From Prosopocoilus inquinatus (lineage: Eukaryota > Arthropoda > Insecta > Coleoptera > Lucanidae): a DNA stretch of 64,000 nucleotides. The DNA is taken from positions 50,685,001-50,749,000 of the forward strand of contig CM069876.1 of assembly GCA_036172665.1 (NCBI GenBank). The letters are read 5' to 3'. The notes beneath the pieces were generated by a model. It saw only the letters and a program-made list of their open reading frames with translations. It had not been told where the DNA came from and ran no database searches. A program made the translations under genes and the position numbers. Shown piece by piece: positions 11,943 to 21,223 of this stretch (positions are counted from its first letter, which is position 1; each line of letters begins with the position of its first letter).

Positions 11943-12308
11943 GAGGAGGACGACGGTTTCGAATAAGAAGAAGAAGAAAGAGGATGTTGATGGTGATGAT
12001 GTGGTAAAGCTTTCGCCTCAAAACGATCAGAAACCGCAATCATCGAACCTGGCGCTGTTGGTGCTGAAGACCGAAGATGGCAGACTGATGCTAAAACCGG
12101 TGGCGCTCGAAACCTCCGCCGCCGTCAATCCGGAATCGGACGCGAAGGCACCGTCGCTGCTCAAGACCGAAGACGGGAAAGTCTGGGTGCCGCTCAAAAC
12201 CTTCCCTGTGGTCAACAAGGGCCAGAACGCACAAACCATGCAACCCGTTGTCTTGGACGAGCGTGTCAGTGAGGCGGGCCAACTGGAAGAAGAAGAAGAA
12301 GAAGATAG
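11943..12308 (+). CDS. X1: internal cassette exon, phase 2-2
   Basis: The acceptor is gttttttcag|G (11940-11942) and the donor gatag|GTGCGG at 12309. The 366-bp exon starts with the third base of a codon and ends after two bases. It codes R-R-T-T-V-S, a Lys run, two LLxLKTEDG-type modules (around residues 35-50 and 73-90) and a C-terminal Glu run. It is low complexity and probably disordered, with a basic start and an acidic end. I recognise no catalytic domain. It sits directly after the YY1-like array and starts the cassette block leading to T2. Confidence 0.75.
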
Positions 12309-12367
12309 GTGCGGACAGGAAGACGAGTTTCGCCCCCCCCAACTAAACCAAACCGAATCTTTTTCAG

Positions 12368-12613
12368 GAGAAAAATTTTGGAAACGGTCGCAAGGGACAG
12401 AGGATATCCCCGGAAATCGAACGTGGCGCCGGCGCTGCTCGACGCCAAAACCGGTAGACACGGCAGGGTTAAGCCGAAGCCATTCGAAACCGCCCCCGCT
12501 ACGCTTGGCAACACAGCTAAAGTCAACCGAGCGTCGTCGAAAAGGGCAAAATCCGTACGGCCCGGGAAAAAATCCGAAGACTTGGCAAAGCATGACGGCG
12601 GCGAAGAAGAAAG
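12368..12613 (+). CDS. X2: internal cassette exon, phase 2-2
   Basis: The acceptor is tctttttcag|G and the donor gaagaaag|GTGCGTG at 12614. The 246-bp exon encodes RKILETVARDRGYPRK and then a basic Lys/Arg/Ala/Pro-rich stretch ending in Glu-Glu-Glu-Arg. The start (ETVA) and end (EEER) match the module pattern of X3, X9 and X10. The preceding intron is only 59 bp. This exon lies in a different raw frame from X1 and X3, because the X1-X2 and X2-X3 introns (59 and 76 bp) are not multiples of three but together add up to one. Confidence 0.75.
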
Positions 12614-12689
12614 GTGCGTGTACTCAAATAAAAAAAAAACGAATTGAATCTTCTATCCTGTATATTGACGACCCGCCCCATCTTGTTAG

Positions 12690-13820
12690 GAGGACGGTTT
12701 CGGAAACGGTTGCGAAGGAGAAGGAGAACGAGGTGGCGGCGAAGCCCTCGCCCCACGGCAAGCGGAAATTGAGCAGGGCGGCGATATTGCGTGCGGCCAA
12801 AACCGGGGGTGGCAAAGCGCCGCTCCAAACCTCCCCTATCATGAATAGGAGCGACGTCGGCCCTACGGGGGAAGATGAAGGTGAAGAAGTCAACCAACCA
12901 GAAGAAGCAGCAGGCACTGTAAAGTCTGGGAGAAGGTCCAAGCGCATCCACGCCGAAGGTCAAAAAGACGAGCTGCGAGTCGCAGAGAGGGTGGTTTCGG
13001 AAACGGTCGCGATTGCGAACGAGAAAGAGGGCGATGATGCGGTCAAGCCCTTAGTTCACAGCGAGCGGAAGTCAAGGAGGAAGTCGCCGTTGCGGATCCG
13101 AGCTGAAGACGGCGAAGCCCCGCTTCAAACCCCCTCCCCTCATGTCAATAGAAGCCGTGGAAGGAAGTCGCCATTGCTGGTCAGAATTGATGAAGGCGAA
13201 GCCTCGCTTCAAACCCCCTCCCTAATCACCAATAGAAGCGAAGGGAGGAAGTCGTCGCCGTTGCGGCTCGGAACTGAAGACGGCGGCGAAGCCCCAATTC
13301 AAACTCCCTCCCCTATCATCAGTAGAAGCGATGGGAAGAAGAAGACACCATCACTATTTCGGAACAAAACTGGAGATGGCGAAGCCCCACTTCAAACTCC
13401 CTCCTCTAACATCAGTAGAAGCGGTGGGAAGAAGAAGAAGAAGAAGAACAGGAAGAAGTCGCCGTTGCAGGTTGGAACTGAAGAAGGCGACGCACCGCTT
13501 CAAACCCCCTCCGCTTTTATCAATAGAAGCGATGGGAAGAAGAAGAAGCACTTGCCATTGCGGGTTAGAACTGAAGATGGCGCAGCCCCACCCCAAACCC
13601 CCACCCCTATTACTTATAGAGGCGATGGGAAGAAGAACAAGAAAAAAAAGTCGCCATTGCGGGTTAGAATTGAAGATGGCGAAGCCCCACCTCAAACCCC
13701 CACCCCTATTACTGGCGACGCACCTCATCCAACGGGGGAAGGTGTAGAATCCAATCCAGTAGAAGCAGCAAAAAGCAGAAGGTCCAAGCGTATCAAGATC
13801 CAGAAGGAAAAGGAAAAAAG
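12690..13820 (+). CDS. X3: long cassette exon with ~30-residue tandem repeats
   Basis: The acceptor is tcttgttag|G and the donor aaaaaag|GTGCGTG at 13821. The 1131-bp exon starts RTVSETVAKEKENE and carries NQPEEA and RRSKRI motifs. At about residue 98 it contains a second module start (RVVSETVA) with no intron before it. About seven repeats of roughly 30 residues follow, with consensus (K)SPLRVRTEDGEAPLQTPSP then I-x-N-R-S-D-G-K-K-K. It ends with another SKRI/EKEKR basic stretch. The Lys/Arg content suggests nuclear localisation; repeat function is unknown. Confidence 0.8.
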
Positions 13821-13882
13821 GTGCGTGCAGGAAGCTGAGGTCCCCGATTTACATTAAACTGACGGTCGGTCACATCTTTTAG

Positions 13883-14053
13883 GGCGGCACTTGCGAAAGA
13901 CGATGACGCATCTCGACCTCGACCTCAAACCGTGGGGGATGAAGTCGCCGATCGACCAGAAAGGGCGAAAACCGTGGTGATGATGGAGCCCGAGCAGAAA
14001 CCTCTTTGTGTGCCGGACAATCCCAAGGTCAAGGCGGTCCAACCGGAACGAAG
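13883..14053 (+). CDS. X4: internal cassette exon, phase 2-2
   Basis: A 171-bp exon with acceptor acatcttttag|G and donor cgaag|GTGAGG. It encodes AALAKDDDASRPRPQ, then TVGDEVADRPERA and a C-terminal KAVQPERR. The VGDEV and QPE(E/R)R signatures are shared with X5, E1 and E2-E4. The preceding intron is 62 bp. No known domain. Confidence 0.7.
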
Positions 14054-14107
14054 GTGAGGAGGTTTCGTCGTTACTTTGCGTTTCTATGCCAAGTTGTTTG
14101 TTTTCAG

Positions 14108-14341
14108 GGGGGTGGTTTTGGATGCTGGGGCGGAACGCCACAATCAAAATCCAAACATGACACCAACCCCGTCATCGTCGCTGGTCGCGGTCAAAACCGG
14201 CGATGGCGGATTTGGGCCAACCCCCCTCGTCACGAACACACCTGAACCTGTGGGGGATGAAGAAGTCAATCAAGCGGAAGCAAGACTCGCTCACCCCGAG
14301 GACGAATCCGTTGGTTCAAACAAGGCCCAACCGGAGGAAAG
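14108..14341 (+). CDS. X5: internal cassette exon, phase 2-2
   Basis: A 234-bp exon with acceptor ttgttttcag|G and donor gaggaaag|GTAAGC. It encodes GVVLDAGAERHNQN, a VAVKTGDGGFGPTP module (compare LLKTEDG), VGDEEVNQAEA and a QPEER end. The preceding intron is 54 bp. Product unknown and likely disordered. Confidence 0.72.
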
Positions 14342-14402
14342 GTAAGCGCAGAAAATTTTTTCGCCCAATTTAGATCTTCATCTTCTTCTTCTTTTTTTTT
14401 AG

Positions 14403-14645
14403 CGGGGTGGTTTCGGAACCGATTGCGCGGGGGGATGACGCAAAAAACTTCCTGCTTGCCATTAAACGGAAATTCAGCGCGATCTCGCGCCTGGCCAAAA
14501 TTGACATCGGTGGATTCAAACCGACGGCGATCAAAACCACCCGAGTTACGATCAGAAGCGGCGTTGGGGGTGAAGCCCAAGCACCAAGAGCGAGCACCAC
14601 CGGGAAGAACCCCCGTATTTTGGGCAAGGCCCAACCGAAAAAAAG
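14403..14645 (+). CDS. X6: internal cassette exon, phase 2-2, weak donor
   Basis: A 243-bp exon with acceptor cttttttttttag|C and donor aaaaag|GTTTGCG. It starts GVVSEPIARGDD and ends GKAQPKKR. Its donor departs from the GTRAGT consensus, as does that of the sister exon X7, so splicing efficiency is uncertain. The first base is C, giving an AG|C (Ser) junction if joined to a preceding AG. The GFKPTAIKTT(R)VTI segment is repeated in X7. Confidence 0.65.
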
Positions 14646-14711
14646 GTTTGCGTAAAAAATATCCTTATAACTTATCGATGACCATTGATTCTTTTTTTTT
14701 AAAAAAAAAAG

Positions 14712-15116
14712 GAGATTGGCGGGTTTGGAGGCGACTGTGAAGGCGGGTTTGGAGGTGACTGTGAAGGCGAAAGGGGATGGTTATACTCAAACCAATCAGA
14801 AGAAAGCAAAGCCGGTCGACTCTGGAGATAGCAAATTTGAAGTGGCGTCGCTTAAAACCGTTGAGAACGAAAGCGCACCACCTCCACCTGGTGGGGGTGA
14901 AGTCGAAGTCAAACGACCGAAAGCGGAGACCGTTCAGTCCGACGAGGAGGAAGACTTCCTTGGGGGTGGCACATTTAAGCCGACGGCGATTGAAACCTCC
15001 CCAGTTACGATCAAAAGCGACGGTGGGGGTGAAGCCCAACCACCAGAAGCGAACACCACCAGAAAATCCGGAAAAAAGAAAAAGAGTATTTTGGGCAAGG
15101 CCCAACCGAAAAAAAG
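14712..15116 (+). CDS. X7: internal cassette exon, phase 2-2
   Basis: A 405-bp exon encoding RLAGLEATVKAGLEVTVKAK, then SAPPPPGGGEVEVKRP, TVQSDEEEDFLGGG and an X6-like end (FKPTAIETSPVTIKSD ... GKAQPKKR). The acceptor region is odd: the T-run is separated from the AG by about 12 A residues. The donor is again GTTTGCG. It looks like a fusion of an X8-like front and an X6-like back. The long open frame with module similarity supports it being coding. Confidence 0.65.
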
Positions 15117-15178
15117 GTTTGCGCGGAATGTATTCTTGTAACTTATCGATGACCATTGATTCTTTTTTTTTTTTAAAG

Positions 15179-15457
15179 GAGATTGGCGAGTTTGGAGGTG
15201 ACTGTGAAGGCTAAAGGGGATGGTTATACTCAAAACAATCAGGAAAAAGCGAAGCCGGTCCAGACTAGAGACAGCAAATTGAAACCGCTTAAAACCGTCC
15301 AAATTAAGAACGAAAGCGCGCCACCGCCACCTGGTGGGGGTGAAGTCGAAGTCGAAGTCAAACGGCCGCAGGTGGAAACCGTTCAGTCCGACGACGAGAA
15401 GAAGGAAGACTTCTTGGGTTTCGACTTGGGGATCACGACCACCCAACCGGAAGAAAG
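15179..15457 (+). CDS. X8: internal cassette exon, phase 2-2, duplicate of the X7 front half
   Basis: A 279-bp exon with acceptor tttttttaaag|G and donor gaagaaag|GTGGGC. It encodes RLASLEVTVKAKGDGYTQ and continues nearly parallel to X7 through SAPPPPGGGEVEVEVKRP and TVQSDDEKKEDFLG, then ends TTQPEER. The intron before it (15117-15178) also resembles the one before X7 (shared TAACTTATCGATGACCATTG), so the duplication included the intron. Confidence 0.72.
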
Positions 15458-15557
15458 GTGGGCGCGCGCGCGCTTTGATTAACCCAAATCCAAACCACCA
15501 CCGGCTTGGGTGTTTTATACATACCCCCCATTAACTTTTTTGGCGTTTTTTTTTTAG

Positions 15558-15833
15558 GAGGAGGACGGATTCGAACGCGGTTGCAAAGAGGAAGGGGGGT
15601 GCCCGCTTACGTCACGGTATTAGGACGTCAAACCGGTTGAAGTTACAAAAATCCGGTAAGCAAGTGCCCCTTGATGCGTTCCCCGCCAGAAGTAGAAACG
15701 CCGGTGGTCACACGCTCCGACCCGCGAGGGGTGCAGTTGGAAAGGTGGGGGTTAAACCCAAAAAGGCAAAAGCTGTCGTTCGGTCCGAGAAAAAATCCGA
15801 GCGCGTGAAGTCGGCCGCCCAACCGGAAGAAAG
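15558..15833 (+). CDS. X9: internal cassette exon, phase 2-2
   Basis: A 276-bp exon with acceptor ttttttttag|G and donor gaagaaag|GTGCGTG. It encodes RRTDSNAVAKRKGGARLR, KSGKQVPLDAFPAR and a basic end (VGVKPKKAKAVVRSEKKSER) closing with AAQPEER. It is highly basic. The RRTxSxxVAK start matches X1, X3 and X10. Confidence 0.72.
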
Positions 15834-16671
15834 GTGCGTGCAATTTTTTCATTTTCGTTTTTTAAATAAAAACGGATCACATTGGCGTGCGTGTTTTGAT
15901 TTGTGTATAGTGACCGGCAGAAAGTAACTTTTTTTTTTATCGTTGATTTCTCAGCAAAATTTAAATTCGCTCGATGCATACTGCAAATTCCCTTACACAG
16001 CAAAAGGCGTCAGCGGGTCACCAGTACGACTAGCGTTGCTTGCGCGGTCATTTCCGCGCTGCGCCAAAACGCGGCGCGACGAATTACAACAAAAAACAAA
16101 ATTATTTCAAATCGACGTACGAGTCAAGCGACTTTGTGTTTCCAGATACGCGGAAATGTTATTCGGAAAAGTTGTTCTAAATTCGCTCGAGGTCTTAAAT
16201 ATGAAATCACGGCCGCCTGGGTCCCGAAAAAGTGCAGTTGCAGTTTTTAGGGCCATCAATATTATATTGCTGGTTACTTCTGATTGGGGGTAGTTAAGTA
16301 ACAAAGTAAATTTCGAAGTATATTCACGTCACAGTACAAAGTCAGGATCAATTAAGTGCATACTGCAAATTCCCTTACGCGGCAATAACCGTCGCCGGTA
16401 CGCCAAGCCTTGATTTCGCCGTTATCTCCGATTCGGTGTTTACGCATCGCGGATCTTGAACAACAAAAAAACTTCACCTTCACGCCGATTTCAAACATTT
16501 TGACCTCCTCGGTGTATAACAAGAGGTACTCAAACCTTGTCGCTCGCATTTTCAATTCGCGCCGCCCTAAACAGCAGAATTTTCCGAAAAAATTAACAAA
16601 CGACTTCCTGCCGGTCGCCTCTATACCAACAAACCATCTCATCTTTTTTTTTTTTTCTTTTTAATTCAAAG
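15834..16671. other. Intron X9-X10 with two dispersed element copies
   Basis: An 838-bp intron. Two copies of the AAGTGCATACTGCAAATTCCCTTAC element occur (about 15970 and 16350), the second preceded by AAAGTCAGGATCAATT. No further exon is convincing in this interval. Confidence 0.6.
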
Positions 16672-17247
16672 GGCGGTTTCCGAAACAGTGGCAAAGGGGG
16701 TGAAAGAAGATGTGGTAAAATCTGCCGGCAAGCTTATTTTGCTGCGCGCGAACGAAAACGGCATTTATACGCTGGTGCCGTTCGTCTACTTCTCGGCGAC
16801 GGAGGGAAGCGACGTCGGCGACGCCGCCAAACCCGTGGGGGGTGAAACTGACGAGCCACTTAGAATCACCCCTCTCGTGAACACCGCACCTTGCCCCGGG
16901 GGCGCTGATGCCGGTCCACCGAAAGCTTCCGAGCTTGTTTTGCTGCGCGTGGACGAAAACGGCGGTTTCACGCCGGTGCCGTTCATCTTCTCCCCCACTT
17001 TGGGGAGAAGCGACGATGCTAACGCACCCCCACCGGTGCGAGTTGAAGTCGGGCAAATGCCGTTTAAAACTTCCGGAAGTCAGATCGGCGGCGCACCTCG
17101 ACCTGCGGGGGGCGGAATTAAACCGGCGCCGCTTCAATTCGCCCCTGGTGTGAACATCGCGCCGCCCCTTGCGTGGGGTAAATTCAATCAACCGGCGGGG
17201 TCTTCCGAACGTAACAATATAATGGCGGCCCGAGCGCAAGAAGAAAG
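16672..17247 (+). CDS. X10: internal cassette exon, phase 2-2, two-module
   Basis: A 576-bp exon with acceptor ttaattcaaag|G and donor aagaaag|GTATGTG. It encodes AVSETVAKGVKEDVVK, then two copies of a LLRANENG / LLRVDENG ... VPF module (about residues 23-40 and 90-110), Pro/Gly-rich spacers, and a QEER end. The E1 exon and the N-terminus of T2 (LLMKGTDGTLRQVPF) carry the same module, which ties the cassette block to the T2 zinc-finger exon. Confidence 0.78.
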
Positions 17248-17438
17248 GTATGTGCAATTTTTTTTTAAATATTTTTAAATTATTATTTTTAAATTACTAT
17301 TAAAACAGATCACGCGGGTTATTTATTTAGCTAGTTAGGGGTGGTCACTCGCCCTAAACCTCCTCTTGCTCTGACTCACAATGGAAGCAGCCCTCGGAAA
17401 ACGATTTTCTTGTCCGGTAGACCATCTGAGATTTATAG

Positions 17439-17547
17439 CCGAAAAGCCGTTCCCGAAAGTTTTCACGCGAAAGCCGGAATAGAGCCGTTGTTTACTTTAA
17501 AGATTTGTAAATTTTTTTTTTTGCTATTTCGTTATCTCTCTCCTTAA
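17439..17547 (+). pseudogene. Degenerate in-phase pseudo-exon (module start)
   Basis: After ttatag at 17433-17438 the phase-2 reading gives RKAVPESFHAKAG, resembling the module start R-(A/T)-V-(S/A)-E-(T/S). It then runs into T-rich sequence and a stop at 17545. There is no polypyrimidine tract. It is probably a decayed duplicate of an X10/E1-type exon start. Confidence 0.35.
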
Positions 17548-17699
17548 CACAGCACGCACATCGTCGAAAAACAATTGCTTTCCTCCGCGCGTATCATCAA
17601 ACTCGGGGAAAAATAATTGCCGAATTAAACTTGGAAATTAAGTTTTGATTTCGCGAAAGATTCGTCCGGTATTGAGATGAGCCACGTCCTTAAAATTAA

Positions 17700-19320
17700 T
17701 TAATTGATTAAAAATCGCGAAGGAAGTGAGCGCAGTTCAAGTGTCGGAGGTTTATATGGACTCCGGTCACGTGGTGTTCCCCGCTGTAAAATCAAAGCGC
17801 TTGTTCAACACACTTTTCCCCGTTGGACGGCGCTGCGATCCAATTTTTCTGATTTTCTGCCTTTTTTTATTGTTTTTTTTTAATTGGTTTGGCTTAGTTG
17901 GATATAGTTGGCAGACCTAATGGGCCTAATTTTGCTTGATTTTCAATATTTTTTTCTAATTTTCCTGCTTTCTAAATTTTGAAAAAATTTATTTTTAAAA
18001 AATTCTTTGAATTTTTACTTTTTTAATTTTTTTTCTCCGCTGTACGGCGCGGCGATTCAATTTATCTGATTTTCTGCCTTCTTTTTATTCAGTTTTTTTT
18101 TTTTATTGGATTGGCTTTACTTGGGTTAGTTAGTAGACCTAATGGGAATAATTTTGCTTAACCTTCAATATCTTTTTTTTAAATTTTCTTGCTTTCAAAA
18201 TTTGCAAAAATTTTAATTTCTTTAAATTTTTTCGTTGAACTGATTTTACTGGGGTTAGTTTCAGTTCGATCTGGTTAACCTAATTGGGCCTAATTAATTT
18301 TGTTTAAGTTTCAATAATTTTTTTAAAATTTTTTTCCTCTAAATTTTCGAAAATGTTTATTTTTATTTATTATATTATTATTATTATTATTTCTTCGGAT
18401 TTTTTGCTTTTTTATTTCTCCATTGTGTTAGTTTCGACCGAATTAAGTTGACCTTGGGCTTGGTTTTTGGTTTTTTTTTTGAATAATTTATTTTTTTACT
18501 TATTTATTCCAAATTTTTCATTTTTTTCGTTGCGTTGGCTTTGCTTAGATCGGTTTTGTTTGGGTTGCGTTGACCTTGGGTCTAGTATTGTTCTTCAGTT
18601 TTCAATAATTTAAATTTTTCGTCATTTTTACTGGTTTGAATTTTTTTTATTCTTACCTTGGCTTCGCTCAAGTTCGAATTAACTAGTTTGGGTTGACCTT
18701 GAAGCTTTTTGCCACGTTTTTAAGATTTTTCACGATTTTTTAATTTTTTTTTAAGTTTTGACTTCGGTCATATGATTCCCGTTCGCGGCAATTCAACTTC
18801 TCTGATTATTTCCCTTCGTTTTATTCATTTTTTCGTTGAACTGGCTTTGCTGGGGTTATTTTCGGTTCGATCGGGTTGACCTTGGATCTAAATAATTTTG
18901 TTCAAGTTTGAATAATTTTTTTTTAATTTTCTTGATTTTTTTAATTTTACGGAATTTTACTTTTTTTTTGTTGGGTTGACCTTGAGCTTGGTTTTGCTAT
19001 TAAAAATTATCAATAATTTATTTTTTCATTTATTAGACATTTTTCATTCTTTTTTTTTCATTTTTTTTGTTGAGTTGGCTTTGCTTAAGTCGGTTTTGTT
19101 TGGGTTGCGTTGTCCGTAGGCCTAGTTTTGCTTATTCACTTTCAATAATTTTCATTTTTCGTCATTTTTACTTATTTATTCTAAGTTTTTTCATTTTTGG
19201 CTTCACTCAAGTTAAAATTAAGTGGGTTGGGTTGGCCTTTAAACTTTTTGCCACATTTTAAAGATTTTTGACGATTTTTATTCATTAAGAAAAAAAATTT
19301 TCGGCTCATATTTCACTTGG
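17700..19320. repeat. T-rich degenerate tandem repeat with TTGGGTTGACCTTG motifs
   Basis: Recurring phrases are GTTGGCTTTGCTTAG, GGGTTGACCTTG(G/A) and GGCGCGGCGATTCAATTTATCTGATTTTCTGCC, at irregular intervals of roughly 250-300 bp. Long T runs separate them. No coding potential. Confidence 0.7.
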
Positions 19321-19573
19321 TACATGACATCTGACAAGAAGGTTTCGTCTTACGATGACGCGTTTGTTTATGTTTGCAGAAATATACTGGCGTCGCAAGT
19401 CTAAATGAAAACTTTCTCGCAGACCGAGAGATTAAATGCAATTAAATTTTTTTTTCTTCTTCGTGCGCGCTGATAGGAAATTCAAATACCTACACACCTG
19501 GTTGTTTTATCATCGCGTTTAATTTTTATGACAATAGGAATTCTGTTTATTAGTAGACCATCTTTCCATTTAG

Positions 19574-19691
19574 AAGAGCGGTTGCTGAAACTTCGTCGCA
19601 AATTTTTAAGATTCTCGACGATTTTGCTTTACTTTGTTTGAATTATTATTATTATTTTTTTGGAAATCTTTCGTTTTTCTTTTTTTTTTAA
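19574..19691 (+). pseudogene. Decayed duplicate of the E1 exon start
   Basis: The acceptor-like ccatttag precedes an in-phase start reading RAVAETSSQIFK, followed by low-complexity sequence and a stop at 19689. The flanking phrase CGTCGCAAGTCTAAATGAAA and the tract TTTATTAGTAGACCATCTT are repeated about 310-340 bp later at the real E1 acceptor. This is a tandem duplication across an intron/exon border. Confidence 0.5.
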
Positions 19692-19890
19692 TCGTTCTCT
19701 TTCCTTGGGTCGCCTCAGTTGTCGCCTCAGCGTCGCAAGTCTAAATGAAAGCTTTATCACCGAGACCGAGAGTTTAAAAAATCAAATTAAATAATTTTTT
19801 TCTTCGCACCGGTTGTTCGTGGTTGTTTCGTTTTTTATACTTTAATTCAATTTCGTTTATTAATAAACCATCTTCCGGTTTCCTTATTAG

Positions 19891-20406
19891 AAGAACGGTT
19901 GCCGCGGAATCCCGCGGCAATCAGACATCGCGGCTGGTCTTGCTGCACCAAAACGCAGGCGGCCTGCTTCCGCCTACGTCGTTCATCTTCTCCCCCACGA
20001 TGAATAATATCACCACCCCCAAGTTTGACCCCCAACATGCATCCCCTCAACGCGTGAGCGTTCAAGCCGAGCGGACACCGCTTAATACCACCACCACCAT
20101 TGACAGCACGCCTCAACCTGTGATGGGGGGTGAAGTTACTCAACCAAGGCCGGAAAGCGTACAGCCCGAGGAGAAAACCATTGCGTCACGTACCAGTTTA
20201 CTTAAAACAAATGACGCCTATTCGTATTACGAGGCCGTCGCGTCACTTTTCAGAAAGCAAATTCAGTCGATCTCTCCCGTGGGCAGGGTGCCTCAACTTG
20301 TGGTCTTGGGGGATGAAGTCGTCAGTCAATTAGGGGCAGAAAGCGAACAGTCCAAGGGAAAAATCGTTGGGGTAGGCGAGGGCGTCGAGGTCCAAGGGAG
20401 AGAAAG
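19891..20406 (+). CDS. E1: cassette exon, phase 2-2, ancestral-type long unit
   Basis: A 516-bp exon with acceptor tccttattag|A and donor gagaaag|GTGAGT. It encodes RTVAAESRGNQTSR, LVLLHQNAGGLLPPTSFIFS (matching X10), TPQPVMGGEVTQP, ESVQPEEK, and then a stretch (TIASRTSLLKTNDAYSYYEA) whose DNA is homologous to the introns of the downstream E2-E4 units. It ends with the same RKQIQSISPVGRVPQLVVLG... segment that forms E2-E4. Product unknown; Pro/Gly/Val-rich and probably disordered. Confidence 0.75.
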
Positions 20407-20494
20407 GTGAGTGCCGTAACAAAAACGCACCGGTTTACTTTCAAAAACAAACGCCGGCTGTCTGTTTATATTATGGGGGGTCGTCGCTTTTCAG

Positions 20495-20647
20495 AAAGCA
20501 AATTCCGTTGACCTCCCCCGTTGGTAGCACGCCTCAACTTGTGGTCCTGGGGGACGACGTCGTCAATCAACTAGGGGCAGTAAGCGTACAGTCCGAGGGA
20601 AAAATCGTTGGGGTAGGCGAGGGCGTCGCGGTCCAAGGGAAAGAAAG
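20495..20647 (+). CDS. E2: 51-codon cassette exon, phase 2-2
   Basis: A 153-bp exon with acceptor gtcgcttttcag|A and donor aagaaag|GTGAGT. It encodes KQIPLTSPVG, then PQLVVLGDDVVNQLGA, SVQSEGKIVGVGEGVAVQ and GKER. It is the first of three nearly identical tandem exon-intron units (about 244 bp each). The preceding intron is 88 bp. Confidence 0.75.
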
Positions 20648-20738
20648 GTGAGTGCCGTAACAAAAACGCACCGGTTTACTTTCAAAAAAACAAACGCCGA
20701 CTGTCTGTTTATATTATGGGGGGGTCGTCGCTTTTCAG

Positions 20739-20891
20739 AAAGCAAATTCCGTCGATCTCTCCCGTGGGCAGGGCGCCTCAACTTGTGATCCTGGGGGATG
20801 AAGTCGTCAATCAGCTAGGGGCGGAAAACGTACAGTCCGAGGGAAAAATCGTTGGGGTAGGCGAGGGCGTCGAGGTCCAAGGGAAAGAAAG
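20739..20891 (+). CDS. E3: 51-codon cassette exon, phase 2-2
   Basis: Near copy of E2 with the same acceptor and donor. Differences include PSISPVGRAPQLVILGDEV and ENVQSEG. The flanking introns are 91 bp and almost identical to each other. Confidence 0.75.
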
Positions 20892-20982
20892 GTGAGTGCC
20901 GTAACAAAAACGCACCGGTTTACTTTCAAAAAAACAAACGCCGACTGTCTGTTTATATTATGGGGGGGTCGTCGCTTTTCAG

Positions 20983-21135
20983 AAAGCAAATTCCGTTGAC
21001 CTCCCCCGTTGGCAGGGCGCCTCAACTTGTGGTCCTGGGGGATGAAGTCGTCAATCAGCTAGGGGCAGAAAGCGTACAGTCCGAGGGAAAAATCGTTGGG
21101 GTAGGCGAGGGCGTCGAGGTCCAAGGGAAAGAAAG
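20983..21135 (+). CDS. E4: 51-codon cassette exon, phase 2-2
   Basis: Third near copy of the 153-bp exon (KQIPLTSPVGRAPQLVVLGD..., ending GKER). The 88-bp intron that follows leads to the T2 acceptor, whose sequence gtcgcttttcag is the same as in E2-E4. The first coding bases of T2 (AAGCGAATTCAG) also resemble the E exons (AAGCAAATTCCG). Confidence 0.75.
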
Positions 21136-21223
21136 GTGAGTTCCGTAACAAAAACGCACCGGTTTACTTTCAAAAACAAACGCCGGGTATCTGTTTATAT
21201 TATGACGGATCGTCGCTTTTCAG

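Noticed and set aside
11908..13857. One continuous 649-residue frame read straight through 11.9-13.86 kb
   Set aside because: It crosses two introns (12309-12367 and 12614-12689) whose lengths happen to sum to 135 bp, so X1 and X3 share a raw frame while X2 is read out of frame. The splice-site and module evidence favours X1, X2 and X3 as separate exons.
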